NCBI GenBank assembly: GCA_937900675.1
Contig: CALCEA010000142.1
Coordinates: 1 to 9,287 of the forward strand
DNA: 9,287 bases
Source: an uncultured Chitinophagaceae bacterium
GTDB taxonomy: Bacteria; Bacteroidota; Bacteroidia; Chitinophagales; Chitinophagaceae
Direction of reading: 5' to 3'
Shown here: positions 1-6,926 of the stretch, piece after piece
Layout of the letters: each line of letters starts with the position of its first letter
How positions within the stretch are numbered: position 1 is the stretch's first letter
The notes under the pieces: generated by a model
What the model saw: the letters and a program-made list of their open reading frames with translations, nothing else
What the model was told of the DNA's origin: nothing
Databases searched by the model: none
Translations under genes and position numbers: made by a program

Positions 1-3
1 TAT

Positions 4-26
4 AAAAAAACCCCGAGCTTTCGGGG
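4..26 (-). terminator. Intrinsic terminator after the THX gene
   Basis: On the minus strand a perfect 6-bp GC-rich stem (CCCCGA paired with TCGGGG, tetraloop AAGC; arms at 21-26 and 11-16) is followed directly by seven T residues. It lies 14 bases past the THX stop codon. This is a textbook Rho-independent terminator and closes the THX transcript. Confidence 0.92.
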
Positions 27-40
27 ATCTTTATACGCCT

Positions 41-184
41 TTAAGCTTTTGCTTTAGTTGTTTTCTTTGCAGTTGTTGCAGCTGCTGCTTTTGGAGCGGT
101 TGTAGCTGTCTTGTGTGGTCTGCTTACACCGAAAGATCCCATGAATCTTTTACCTTTTGCTGTTTTTTTATCTCCTCTTCCCAT
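41..184 (-). CDS. 30S ribosomal protein THX
   Basis: A 47-residue, very basic protein that begins MGRGDKKTAKGKRFMGSFG and continues VSRPHK. The MGRGDKKT.KGKR start and the S.G..RP.K pattern are the hallmark of the THX family, a small peptide that in Thermus sits in a cavity at the head of the 30S subunit and stabilises 16S rRNA. Residues 1-25 match the family core; residues 26-47 are a low-complexity Ala/Thr/Lys tail (AAAATTAKKTTKAKA), as seen in many Bacteroidota homologues. The ATG at 184 is chosen because the conserved MGRGDKK start falls exactly there. The gene forms its own unit, with the HU terminator upstream and a strong terminator directly downstream. No clear TAnnTTTG box is visible in the short upstream gap. 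The identity is firm; the rRNA-stabilising role is known for the family and not shown by this sequence. Confidence 0.93.
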   Translation of the reverse strand: MGRGDKKTAKGKRFMGSFGVSRPHKTATTAPKAAAATTAKKTTKAKA

Positions 185-220
185 TTTGATAATTGTTTTA
201 AATGAATGATTTGACTGCAA

Positions 221-260
221 AAATAAAAAAACCCCTTGAATATATGGATATCCAAGGGGT
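221..260 (-). terminator. Intrinsic terminator after HU
   Basis: The arms at 231-238 and 253-260 (ACCCCTTG and CAAGGGGT) form a perfect 8-bp stem. Past one mismatch it can extend by four more A-T pairs (240-243 with 248-251). Read on the minus strand, the stem is followed by a T-rich run (complement of the A tract at 221-230). On the plus strand it is followed by TTTTATTT, so it could stop transcription both ways. It starts 25 bases past the HU stop and separates HU from THX. Confidence 0.92.
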
Positions 261-285
261 TTTATTTCAAATTAGTTTTTTACGA

Positions 286-555
286 CTATAATTTCGCGCT
301 TAATTCTTTACCAGCCTTGAATTTAGCAACTTTCTTTGCTTTGATCTTGATGGTAGCACCAGTTTGTGGGTTACGACCAGTTCTAGCAGCACGCTTTGTT
401 ACTGAGAAAGTACCAAAACCTACTAAAGTTACTTTATCACCTTTTTTCAAAGATTTAGTTACTGCTTCGATGAAAGCATCTAAAGCTGCGTTTGCTGATG
501 TTTTTGGTAAATCAGCGCTGTCCGCGATGTGTGCGATTAATTCTGCCTTGTTCAT
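286..555 (-). CDS. hup: HU-family DNA-binding protein
   Basis: An 89-residue HU-type histone-like protein, full length for the family (about 90). It begins MNKAELIAHIADSADLPKTS. The helical dimerisation part (about 1-42) is followed by the beta-arm region, which carries the signature GFGTF (46-50) and RTGRNPQTG (58-66); P63 corresponds to the arm-tip proline that intercalates between base pairs in characterised HU/IHF proteins. HU dimers bend and compact the nucleoid DNA. The reading frame stays open upstream to 681, but the start is placed at 555. The extra 42 residues would be unlike any HU, and the stretch contains a TAnnTTTG promoter element at 588-595. The gene is monocistronic, with its own promoter and terminator. 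It could be an IHF-like paralogue, but the lengths and signature fit HU better. Confidence 0.95.
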   Translation of the reverse strand: MNKAELIAHIADSADLPKTSANAALDAFIEAVTKSLKKGDKVTLVGFGTFSVTKRAARTGRNPQTGATIKIKAKKVAKFKAGKELSAKL

Positions 556-587
556 AGATGTGTTTTTTATAGTTTTAAACGATAGAA

Positions 588-595
588 CAAATTTA
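588..595 (-). promoter_or_regulatory. Promoter -7 box of the HU gene
   Basis: The minus strand reads TAAATTTG here, a perfect match to the Bacteroidota -7 consensus TAnnTTTG. Transcription would start near 581, giving a leader of about 25 nt to the ATG at 555. The -33 region is only T-rich (around 613-619, no TTTG). The flanking upstream DNA is very A/T rich, which would suit a highly expressed gene. Confidence 0.6.
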
Positions 596-654
596 TTAGG
601 TTTTGTGAAACGAAAAAATATTTTGGGATAAATTTTTGTTTTTATTTTTCCACC

Positions 655-678
655 AAAACCCTTAAATAGTAAGGTTTT
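655..678 (-). terminator. Possible weak terminator downstream of the DUF4286 gene
   Basis: An inverted repeat pairs 655-664 (AAAACCCTTA, one bulged C at 661) with 670-678 (TAAGGTTTT) around a 5-nt loop: nine base pairs. It lies 136 bases past the DUF4286 stop and just upstream of the HU promoter, where the operon transcript should end. Its T residues are part of the stem and no separate T tract follows, so it is at best a weak terminator. The rest of the 130-base stretch up to 813 shows no gene or convincing structure. Confidence 0.35.
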
Positions 679-813
679 CATGGGAAATGACCTATATCAT
701 AGAAACTTTGTTGAGAACCTTGTATTGCGTAAAGCCTTGATTTTAATGGGTTTCAGACAATATTTGCTGTAATCTAAGCCTATAAAGGATTTCAAAGGAT
801 TATCTATCCACAA

Positions 814-1116
814 TCAATTCACAATTTGCATAAAACTGCTAAAATGAAAGCATTGCTCTCCCCAAGTATGGTGTAGCTTGTAAAGTAGGTTTGCTGCGTG
901 TTTGCCGCGATACTGCTCCATTATTTCTTTGGAACTTGCAAATAATTGAAGGGTATAGGTTGGAGCTTGTGTAGGTTCTACTTCTAATTCGTAAAAACGA
1001 AATTCATTAAAACATCCTGTTTCCATACATGCAGGAATAAATTGCTCTTGCATCCATGCTTTCCAAATAACTTCAGCATTGGGTTCTATTTGAAAACTAA
1101 TATTACAAACTTGCAT
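814..1116 (-). CDS. DUF4286 family protein
   Basis: A 100-residue protein that I assign to DUF4286, a small family of unknown function widespread in Bacteroidota. The recognisable pattern is an N-terminal beta strand (MQVCNISFQIEP), a W..WM...FIP..M.TG.F motif (residues 18-36), a Y.LQ.FA strand (54-60) and a YR.KHA helix (69-74). This layout resembles a compact alpha/beta fold of the dimeric ferredoxin-like (ABM-type) kind; that is an inference. There is no signal peptide, so it is probably cytoplasmic. Its ATG follows the exonuclease III stop codon after a single base, so it is the last gene of a translationally coupled operon. No biochemical role is established for the family, and the link with exonuclease III does not define one. 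Confidence 0.8.
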   Translation of the reverse strand: MQVCNISFQIEPNAEVIWKAWMQEQFIPACMETGCFNEFRFYELEVEPTQAPTYTLQLFASSKEIMEQYRGKHAANLLYKLHHTWGEQCFHFSSFMQIVN

Positions 1117-1117
1117 G

Positions 1118-1888
1118 TTATTTTTTTAAGGCAACTAAGATAGGACAATGATCACTATGTTTTACATCTGGTAGTATGCTAGCATTTTTTATTTTTTTCG
1201 CTACTGGCTCAGTGGTGCATAAATAATCAATTCTCCATCCCTTGTTATTTAGTCTAACAGATGGGAATCTTTGACTCCACCAACTATAAGCACCTGTAGC
1301 TTCCGGATGAATTACTCTAAAGCTATCCACCCATCCATTGTTTAAAAATTGGTCCATCCAAGCTCTTTCTTCAGGTAAAAATCCAGATGATTTTTTATTC
1401 CCTTTGGGATCGTGTATGTCTATTTCTTTATGTGCAATATTATAATCGCCTGCAACAATTATTTGTGGTCTTTCTTTTTTTAAAGCTTCGATGTACTCAT
1501 AAAATTCATTCAACCATTGGTATTTATATTGTTGTCTTTCATCGCCACTGGTGCCAGAAGGGAAATAAGCGTTTACTATAGTTAGGTCTCCAATATCCAC
1601 TCTTACTACTCTTCCTTCGGCATCACTCATTTCATAGCCATTACCATATACAATATTGTCGGGCTTTTTCTTGCTAAAAATAGCAACCCCACTATATCCT
1701 TTTTTTTGAGCAGGATACCATGCCACATGATACCCCAGTGAAGTAAAAATGCTGATATCAATATCGTCTGGACTTGCTTTGGTTTCTTGAACACATAAGA
1801 CATCTACATCTGCTGATGCTAGCCATTCAATGAGCCCTTTTTTAATGGCAGCTCTTATACCATTTACATTGTAACTTATAATTTGCAT
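1118..1888 (-). CDS. xth: Exodeoxyribonuclease III (AP endonuclease, Xth/ExoA type)
   Basis: A 256-residue endonuclease/exonuclease/phosphatase-fold enzyme, normal length for the Xth family. It cuts the backbone 5' to abasic sites in base-excision repair and has 3'-5' exonuclease and 3'-phosphatase activity. The catalytic set is complete: N7 in YNVNGIR, the metal ligand E35 in VQETKA, Y108 in NAYFPSG, D148 and N150 in GDYNIAH, D221 in RIDYL, and the final D246-H247 pair in SDHCPILV. The W/R-rich stretch YSWWSQRFPSVRLNNKGWR (201-219) matches the DNA-binding region of the family. It has no signal peptide and acts in the cytoplasm. Its ATG overlaps the stop of the upstream secreted-protein gene by one base (TAATG), and its stop lies one base before the DUF4286 start, so it is the middle gene of a coupled operon. 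Confidence 0.95.
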   Translation of the reverse strand: MQIISYNVNGIRAAIKKGLIEWLASADVDVLCVQETKASPDDIDISIFTSLGYHVAWYPAQKKGYSGVAIFSKKKPDNIVYGNGYEMSDAEGRVVRVDIGDLTIVNAYFPSGTSGDERQQYKYQWLNEFYEYIEALKKERPQIIVAGDYNIAHKEIDIHDPKGNKKSSGFLPEERAWMDQFLNNGWVDSFRVIHPEATGAYSWWSQRFPSVRLNNKGWRIDYLCTTEPVAKKIKNASILPDVKHSDHCPILVALKK

Positions 1889-3318
1889 TATTCTTCTATT
1901 GGGTTGGGTACTTTATTTATTCCTGATACGGATACAATTACTTCAGGTTTAGGCATTTGAAATAGTTCAGAATAGGCAAATAGTAAAACGAAATTTAAAA
2001 ATTCGTCTGATAAATTATTTTGAACAATCACCATGTGCGTAGGTAAATTATCTCCATGAGCAATCAATGCTAATTGTTGGTCCACAAAAATGGTTTTAAT
2101 ATTCGCATCATAGTTAATTAAAATAGTGAAGGGACTATTTTTATATACTCCTTTAATTTGCTTATTGGCAATAATATTTTGTTTTTTAAATGAAGTATTT
2201 AATAAAATCTTTTCTGTTGAATCGTATCCGTTATACAATTCGTTGGGATCCACCCAAGCATCAGCTTGTAAAATATTTTCTGCAACACTGAATTTACCAA
2301 TCAATTCTTGTTTTGCGTATATTTTATTTAAGCTATCGTTTAAAAAACTGATAGGACTAACTGGATTGATTTCATATCCAACATTGGGATTAAACACCAA
2401 AAAAGAGGAGATACTATAATCCATATTATTTTTTACATCTCTTAATGGTTGTTCAATTTGATATAATTCTTTGCTCTTATTCCATTTGCTTGCCTTTAGA
2501 TTAGCCAATAATGTTGCATAAGGATTATCTAATTCAGTTGAATTGGTATTTATTTTCTGCATTGCTGCAGTAGGTACTCTTAATATCTGACGATTATTTG
2601 TTCTAGTAAACATGATAAATCCCCTGGTTGTATCAACCAATGTTCTTGGTGCTTGATGAACTGCAGGCATCCATATATTATCTACTGCGTATAAGCTAGG
2701 TGCTTTTGCTTCTGTGTAACTTAAATCAATAAAGCTTGGATTGATTTGTTCAATTCCCTTGGCAAGTGCTTTGGCCAAATTGGAAGGACTGGTTAAAGCA
2801 TATACTGTTGGATATCCAATACCAATAGTGGTTTGAGGTTGTATGCTCATTAACAAGGTCTTTTTTAAGACCACTTGCTTTTCTTGATTGATGATAGAAC
2901 AGGTAATAAACCATATTGCGCTTATGCTATCTCTTTTGCTTTCTGGAAGATCCAGTAAATTATTTTTATATGCAAGGTCTGGGTCTAATTCATATAATTC
3001 AACATAAGCATGTAAAGGAATAGATGCTGTTTGTTCCCAATTGATTTGGATTTTTCCTAATTGACTGTATTTGGTTAATGCCAATGTCTTGGTTGGATAA
3101 TCTTTATTCAAATCAAGAGACATGGATTTAAATAAATTTTTTTCTAATGCATCTCTAATTTGTAGCGCTGCTTTTTTATCTAATTTCCAATAATCTGCAC
3201 TAGGTAGAATATTGGAATAAGTTTGAATTTGCTCAAGTACTACGGGTGTTTGCGCAGCTGCAAACTGACTAATTAAAATACAAATGAATAGTATAAGACC
3301 GTGTATGCGTAGTTTCAT
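1888..3318 (-). CDS. Unrecognised secreted protein, first gene of the xth operon
   Basis: I do not recognise this 476-residue protein. It starts with a clear signal peptide: basic MKLR, a hydrophobic core to about residue 20, and a likely signal peptidase I cut in FAAA-QT after residue 22. There is no lipobox cysteine, so it is probably periplasmic or exported. The mature part has no further membrane segment of convincing length (439-452 is hydrophobic but short) and only one cysteine (C140). It appears to be mixed alpha/beta, with helical stretches near 49-66 and 180-192 and strand-rich stretches near 100-165 and 395-435. No catalytic motif stands out. It has a TAnnTTTG promoter box just upstream and overlaps exonuclease III by one base (TAATG). 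Base composition does not differ visibly from its neighbours, so there is no sign of recent transfer. The coding call is firm; the function is unknown. Confidence 0.85.
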   Translation of the reverse strand: MKLRIHGLILFICILISQFAAAQTPVVLEQIQTYSNILPSADYWKLDKKAALQIRDALEKNLFKSMSLDLNKDYPTKTLALTKYSQLGKIQINWEQTASIPLHAYVELYELDPDLAYKNNLLDLPESKRDSISAIWFITCSIINQEKQVVLKKTLLMSIQPQTTIGIGYPTVYALTSPSNLAKALAKGIEQINPSFIDLSYTEAKAPSLYAVDNIWMPAVHQAPRTLVDTTRGFIMFTRTNNRQILRVPTAAMQKINTNSTELDNPYATLLANLKASKWNKSKELYQIEQPLRDVKNNMDYSISSFLVFNPNVGYEINPVSPISFLNDSLNKIYAKQELIGKFSVAENILQADAWVDPNELYNGYDSTEKILLNTSFKKQNIIANKQIKGVYKNSPFTILINYDANIKTIFVDQQLALIAHGDNLPTHMVIVQNNLSDEFLNFVLLFAYSELFQMPKPEVIVSVSGINKVPNPIEE

Positions 3319-3340
3319 ATAGTGGCTTCAATTTCGATAC

Positions 3341-3348
3341 CAAAATTA
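3341..3348 (-). promoter_or_regulatory. Promoter -7 box of the secreted-protein/xth/DUF4286 operon
   Basis: The minus strand reads TAATTTTG, a perfect TAnnTTTG match, 22 bases upstream of the ATG at 3318. The predicted start near 3334 leaves a leader of about 16 nt. No TTTG -33 element is present at the expected distance. The box lies in the 73-base gap between the divergent operon and the LOG gene. I found no comparable box facing the LOG gene. Confidence 0.5.
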
Positions 3349-3391
3349 ACTATTTTAAGCTTCTCTATTGATTATTTATTAACTTCAATGT

Positions 3392-4129
3392 ATGAATCAG
3401 CACTCGAAGAAGAAGATTATACCAGCCTATAGTGGATTTCAATTAGAAGGCCCAAAGCCCAGGATTAACGAGTTCAAATTTGCCTTACAAATATTCTTTG
3501 AATTTATTAAAGGATTTAGAGCACTCCACTTTATAGGACCCTGTGTAACTGTTTTTGGATCTGCAAGATTTAAGGAAGACCATCTTTATTATAAGCAGGC
3601 AAGGGAGATAGGTAAAAGAATTGCAGAATTAGGAATGGTAACTATGACAGGCGGAGGTCCTGGTATTATGGAAGCTGCCAACAGAGGTGCTTTTGAAGCA
3701 GGTGGTAAGTCTGTGGGTTGTAATATTAAACTTCCTTTTGAACAAACCCCCAATCCCTATGTTCAAACCAGTATTACTTTCAGCTTCTTCTTTATCAGAA
3801 AAGTATTGTTGGTAAAATATTCTTACGCATTTATAATTATGCCAGGTGGTTTTGGCACACAGGATGAATTTTTTGAAACATTAACCTTAGCGCAAACCAA
3901 AGTAATCAACGATTTCCCCATTGTGGTAATGGGTCGTTCTTATTATCAACCTTTTCAACATTGGATGGATCATATGATTCAAGCGGGCACTATTTCTCCT
4001 GAAGACAAGAAATTTGTTTTATTTACGGATAGTGTGGATGAAGCCATCAATCATATTAGTTCTTATGTAAGAACCAATTACAAAGTAACTCCTCGTAAGC
4101 GCTTATGGTGGTTATTCGAAAAAGTATAA
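3392..4129 (+). CDS. LOG family protein (TIGR00730-type nucleotide phosphoribohydrolase)
   Basis: A 245-residue Rossmann-fold protein of the LOG family. Characterised members hydrolyse the N-glycosidic bond of (cytokinin) nucleoside 5'-monophosphates to release the free base; older annotations call them lysine decarboxylases, which is wrong for the family. Visible motifs are VFGSAR (54-59), MTGGGPGIMEAANRGA (85-100, containing the conserved E94 and R98), and PGGFGTQDE (151-159), the PGGxGTxxE signature that forms the active site with the preceding Arg. There is no signal peptide. In a non-plant-associated bacterium the substrate is more likely a damaged or surplus purine/pyrimidine nucleotide than cytokinin; this is inference. 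It is the only clear plus-strand gene, divergent from the xth operon and converging on metH with one base between the stops. The start at 3392 is preferred because the nearby ATG at 3388 is in another frame and stops after 14 codons. Confidence 0.9.
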   Translation: MNQHSKKKIIPAYSGFQLEGPKPRINEFKFALQIFFEFIKGFRALHFIGPCVTVFGSARFKEDHLYYKQAREIGKRIAELGMVTMTGGGPGIMEAANRGAFEAGGKSVGCNIKLPFEQTPNPYVQTSITFSFFFIRKVLLVKYSYAFIIMPGGFGTQDEFFETLTLAQTKVINDFPIVVMGRSYYQPFQHWMDHMIQAGTISPEDKKFVLFTDSVDEAINHISSYVRTNYKVTPRKRLWWLFEKV

Positions 4130-4130
4130 T

Positions 4131-6854
4131 TTACTCAATCACTGGTTGCAACCATCTAGTGATATATTCTAAAGATTGATTTTTTCTTTTTGAATAATCT
4201 TCTACCTGATCTTGTTGAATTTTACCTAATCCAAAGTATTGGCTTTGAGGATTTGCGAAATACCATCCGCAAACACTAGACGCAGGATACATTGCTAAGC
4301 TTTCTGTCAAACTTATGCCAGTATGTTCTTGACCATTCAACAATTCAAACAATGTATATTTCTCCGTATGATCTGGACATGCAGGATATCCCGGTGCAGG
4401 TCTAATTCCAACATATTGCTCTTTGATTAAAGCATCATTGTCTAATTGCTCGTCTTTTGCATAGCCCCAGTAGTTTGTTCTGGTTTGTGCGTGTAAATAT
4501 TCTGCAAAAGCTTCTGCTAATCTATCTGCTAATGCTTGTAAGATAATTTTATTATAATCGTCGTGATTCGCTTCAAATGCTTTGATATGTTCTTCTATAC
4601 CGTGTATAGTTACAGCAAAAGCACCTAAATAATCTTCCTTGTTTTCTGTTGCTGGGCAAATAAAATCTGCCAATGAGAAATTAGGTTGTCCTGCTGCTTT
4701 TTTAGATTGTTGTCTTAAAAAATGTAAAGACACTTCTTTACCATTATTCTTTAAAATAACATCATCTTCTTTTGCTACTGCTGGCCAAAATCCAATAGCG
4801 CCTTTTGCTGTTAACCATTTTTCTTGAATGATTTTATTCAAAAGGGTAGTGGCGTCTTGATATAATTTACTCGCTACTTCACCAACTTTTTCATCTGTTA
4901 AGATAGCTGGAAAATTTCCGTGTAATTCCCATGCAATAAAGAATGGCTTCCAATCTATATAAGGTACTAATACAGATAAATCATCAATCGCAATCGCTTT
5001 ATTTCCTGTAAAACTAGGAGCAGTTACTTTGAAATTACTCCAATCAATATTTACTTTATTTTGTAGCGCTTCTTTATATGGTAAACTTTGTTTTACTGTT
5101 TTCTTATTATCAAAGTCTGATTTTAGCTGATTGTAAGTAGTATCTAATTCTGCTAGGAATGCTTTCTTTTGATCCTTATTTAATAAAGATCCTGCAACCG
5201 TTACACTTCTTGATGCATCTAATACATGAATAACACCATTATCATATTCTGGAGCAATCTTTACAGCAGTATGCATTCTTGAAGTAGTCGCCCCTCCAAT
5301 CATTAAAGGAATATTCATGCCTCTTCTCTTCATCTCTTTGGCAATATGCACCATCTCGTCTAATGAAGGAGTGATTAATCCACTTAAGCCAATAATGTCT
5401 ACCTGATGTTTTTCTGCTTCTGCTAGTATTTTATCAGCAGGTACCATTACCCCAATATCAATAATTTCATATCCATTACAGCCTAAAACTACGCCCACAA
5501 TATTTTTACCAATATCGTGCACATCTCCTTTTACAGTAGCTAATAATATTTTAGCAGGTCCCTTGGTTTCGCCATTAGGAGAAGCAGAGGCTAATTTGAT
5601 TCTTTCTTTTTCTGCTTCAATATATGGAGTCAATACTGCCACACTCTTTTTCATCACACGAGCACTCTTTACTACCTGCGGTAAAAACATTTTACCTGCA
5701 CCAAATAAATCTCCTACTTGATTCATACCGGCCATTAATGGCCCTTCAATTACTTCTAAAGGTGCACTATATTGTAATCTTGCTTCTTCTGTGTCTTCCT
5801 CAATAAAATCTGTAATACCGTTGATCAATGAATGTGCCAAACGCTTTTCAACTGTATCATTTCTCCAAGCTAATTTTATTTTATTCGCTTCTTCTGATGA
5901 TTGTCCAGCATTCTCGCCACTAGCTTTTAAATTATCTGCATATTGAATTAAGGCTTCAGTAGCTTGGTTGTTATCGTTGTTTTTATTTAAGATAACATCT
6001 TCACAAAGATTTCTTAATACTGGATCAATTTCATCGTATACTGCAAGCTGACCTGCATTTACAATGCCCATATCCATTCCAGCATTCACCGCATGGTATA
6101 AGAATACCGCATGAATGGCTTCTCTCACTGCTTCATTACCTCTGAATGAAAATGATACATTCGAAACACCACCGCTTACTTTTGCCAAAGGCATTTTTTG
6201 CTTGATGATTCTAGTGGCTTCAATAAAATCAACTGCATAGTTATTATGTTCTTCTATACCAGTTGCTACCGCAAAAATATTTGGGTCAAAGATGATATCC
6301 TGTGGATCAAATCCTACCTTCTCTACTAAAATCTTATAAGCTCTTTCACAAATTTCAACTTTTCTGTCCTTGGTATCGGCTTGTCCTACTTCATCAAATG
6401 CCATTACAATCACCGCTGCACCATAGGCTTTACAGATATGTGCTTGTTCTATGAATTTCTCTTCTCCCTCTTTCATAGAGATAGAATTCACAATACATTT
6501 TCCTTGTACACATTTTAAACCAGCTTCAATGATTTCAAATTTAGAGCTATCAATCATTACTGGAATGCGCGCAATATCTGGTTCACTTTGTAATAAATTC
6601 AAAAAGGTAGTCATGGCTTTCACACCTTCTAATAAGGCATCGTCCATGTTTACATCAATAATCTGAGCACCACTCTCTACTTGTTGACGAGCAACAGATA
6701 AAGCTTCCTCGTATTTATTTTCTTTAATGAGTCTTGCGAACTTTTTGGAACCTGTTACATTGGTTCTTTCACCCACATTCACAAAATTGGTTTCTGGACG
6801 AATCACCAATGGCTCTAATCCAGCTAATCTTAAATAAGGTTTAATATGAATCAT
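4131..6854 (-). CDS. metH: Methionine synthase, C-terminal part (folate, B12 and AdoMet domains)
   Basis: A 907-residue protein with every MetH module except the homocysteine domain. The pterin-binding TIM barrel (about 17-285) has NFVNVGERTNVTGSKKF (23-39), DVNMD (67-71) and FDPNIFA (189-195). A polar Asn/Gln-rich linker (about 290-325) follows. The helical B12 cap is at about 326-420. The B12-binding Rossmann domain (about 433-560) has the base-off signature GDVHDIG (443-449), with H446 the expected cobalt ligand, plus SGL (491-493) and GGATTS (520-525). The AdoMet reactivation domain (about 590-907) has RPAPGYPACPDHTEK (818-832). The enzyme transfers the methyl of 5-methyl-THF through cobalamin to homocysteine, the last step of methionine synthesis. 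The activation domain is intact, so it should be repairable after cobalamin oxidation. It must work with the upstream protein. The start at 6854 is the first ATG after the last in-frame stop. Confidence 0.95.
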   Translation of the reverse strand: MIHIKPYLRLAGLEPLVIRPETNFVNVGERTNVTGSKKFARLIKENKYEEALSVARQQVESGAQIIDVNMDDALLEGVKAMTTFLNLLQSEPDIARIPVMIDSSKFEIIEAGLKCVQGKCIVNSISMKEGEEKFIEQAHICKAYGAAVIVMAFDEVGQADTKDRKVEICERAYKILVEKVGFDPQDIIFDPNIFAVATGIEEHNNYAVDFIEATRIIKQKMPLAKVSGGVSNVSFSFRGNEAVREAIHAVFLYHAVNAGMDMGIVNAGQLAVYDEIDPVLRNLCEDVILNKNNDNNQATEALIQYADNLKASGENAGQSSEEANKIKLAWRNDTVEKRLAHSLINGITDFIEEDTEEARLQYSAPLEVIEGPLMAGMNQVGDLFGAGKMFLPQVVKSARVMKKSVAVLTPYIEAEKERIKLASASPNGETKGPAKILLATVKGDVHDIGKNIVGVVLGCNGYEIIDIGVMVPADKILAEAEKHQVDIIGLSGLITPSLDEMVHIAKEMKRRGMNIPLMIGGATTSRMHTAVKIAPEYDNGVIHVLDASRSVTVAGSLLNKDQKKAFLAELDTTYNQLKSDFDNKKTVKQSLPYKEALQNKVNIDWSNFKVTAPSFTGNKAIAIDDLSVLVPYIDWKPFFIAWELHGNFPAILTDEKVGEVASKLYQDATTLLNKIIQEKWLTAKGAIGFWPAVAKEDDVILKNNGKEVSLHFLRQQSKKAAGQPNFSLADFICPATENKEDYLGAFAVTIHGIEEHIKAFEANHDDYNKIILQALADRLAEAFAEYLHAQTRTNYWGYAKDEQLDNDALIKEQYVGIRPAPGYPACPDHTEKYTLFELLNGQEHTGISLTESLAMYPASSVCGWYFANPQSQYFGLGKIQQDQVEDYSKRKNQSLEYITRWLQPVIE

Positions 6855-6862
6855 AAAGTTTT

Positions 6863-6922
6863 TTAAATTGACATATTGAATTCGCTTTTACAAAGCTCAT
6901 TTATATGTATCGTTTCGCTCAT
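6863..6922 (-). CDS. Possible 19-residue small ORF between the metH halves
   Basis: A small frame encodes MSETIHINELCKSEFNMSI. Its ATG lies four bases after the stop of the upstream metH gene, and its stop lies eight bases before the ATG of the downstream metH gene, so it fills the 72-base gap. It is in a different frame from both neighbours. Such an ORF could relay ribosomes between the two genes, or be chance. I see no similarity to a known peptide apart from a loose echo of the IHI at the start of the downstream protein. Confidence 0.2.
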   Translation of the reverse strand: MSETIHINELCKSEFNMSI

Positions 6923-6926
6923 AATA

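Noticed and set aside
236..631. 131-codon open frame on the plus strand opposite HU
   Set aside because: It is antisense to a certain HU gene, spans the HU terminator and promoter, and has no recognisable protein features.
804..812. DnaA-box-like CTATCCACA near the end of the DUF4286 gene
   Set aside because: It is a single near match (8 of 9) without further boxes, an AT-rich unwinding element or origin-type genes nearby.
3388..3432. ATG four bases before the LOG start, opening a 14-codon frame
   Set aside because: It overlaps the LOG start in another frame and stops quickly; nothing suggests that it is translated.
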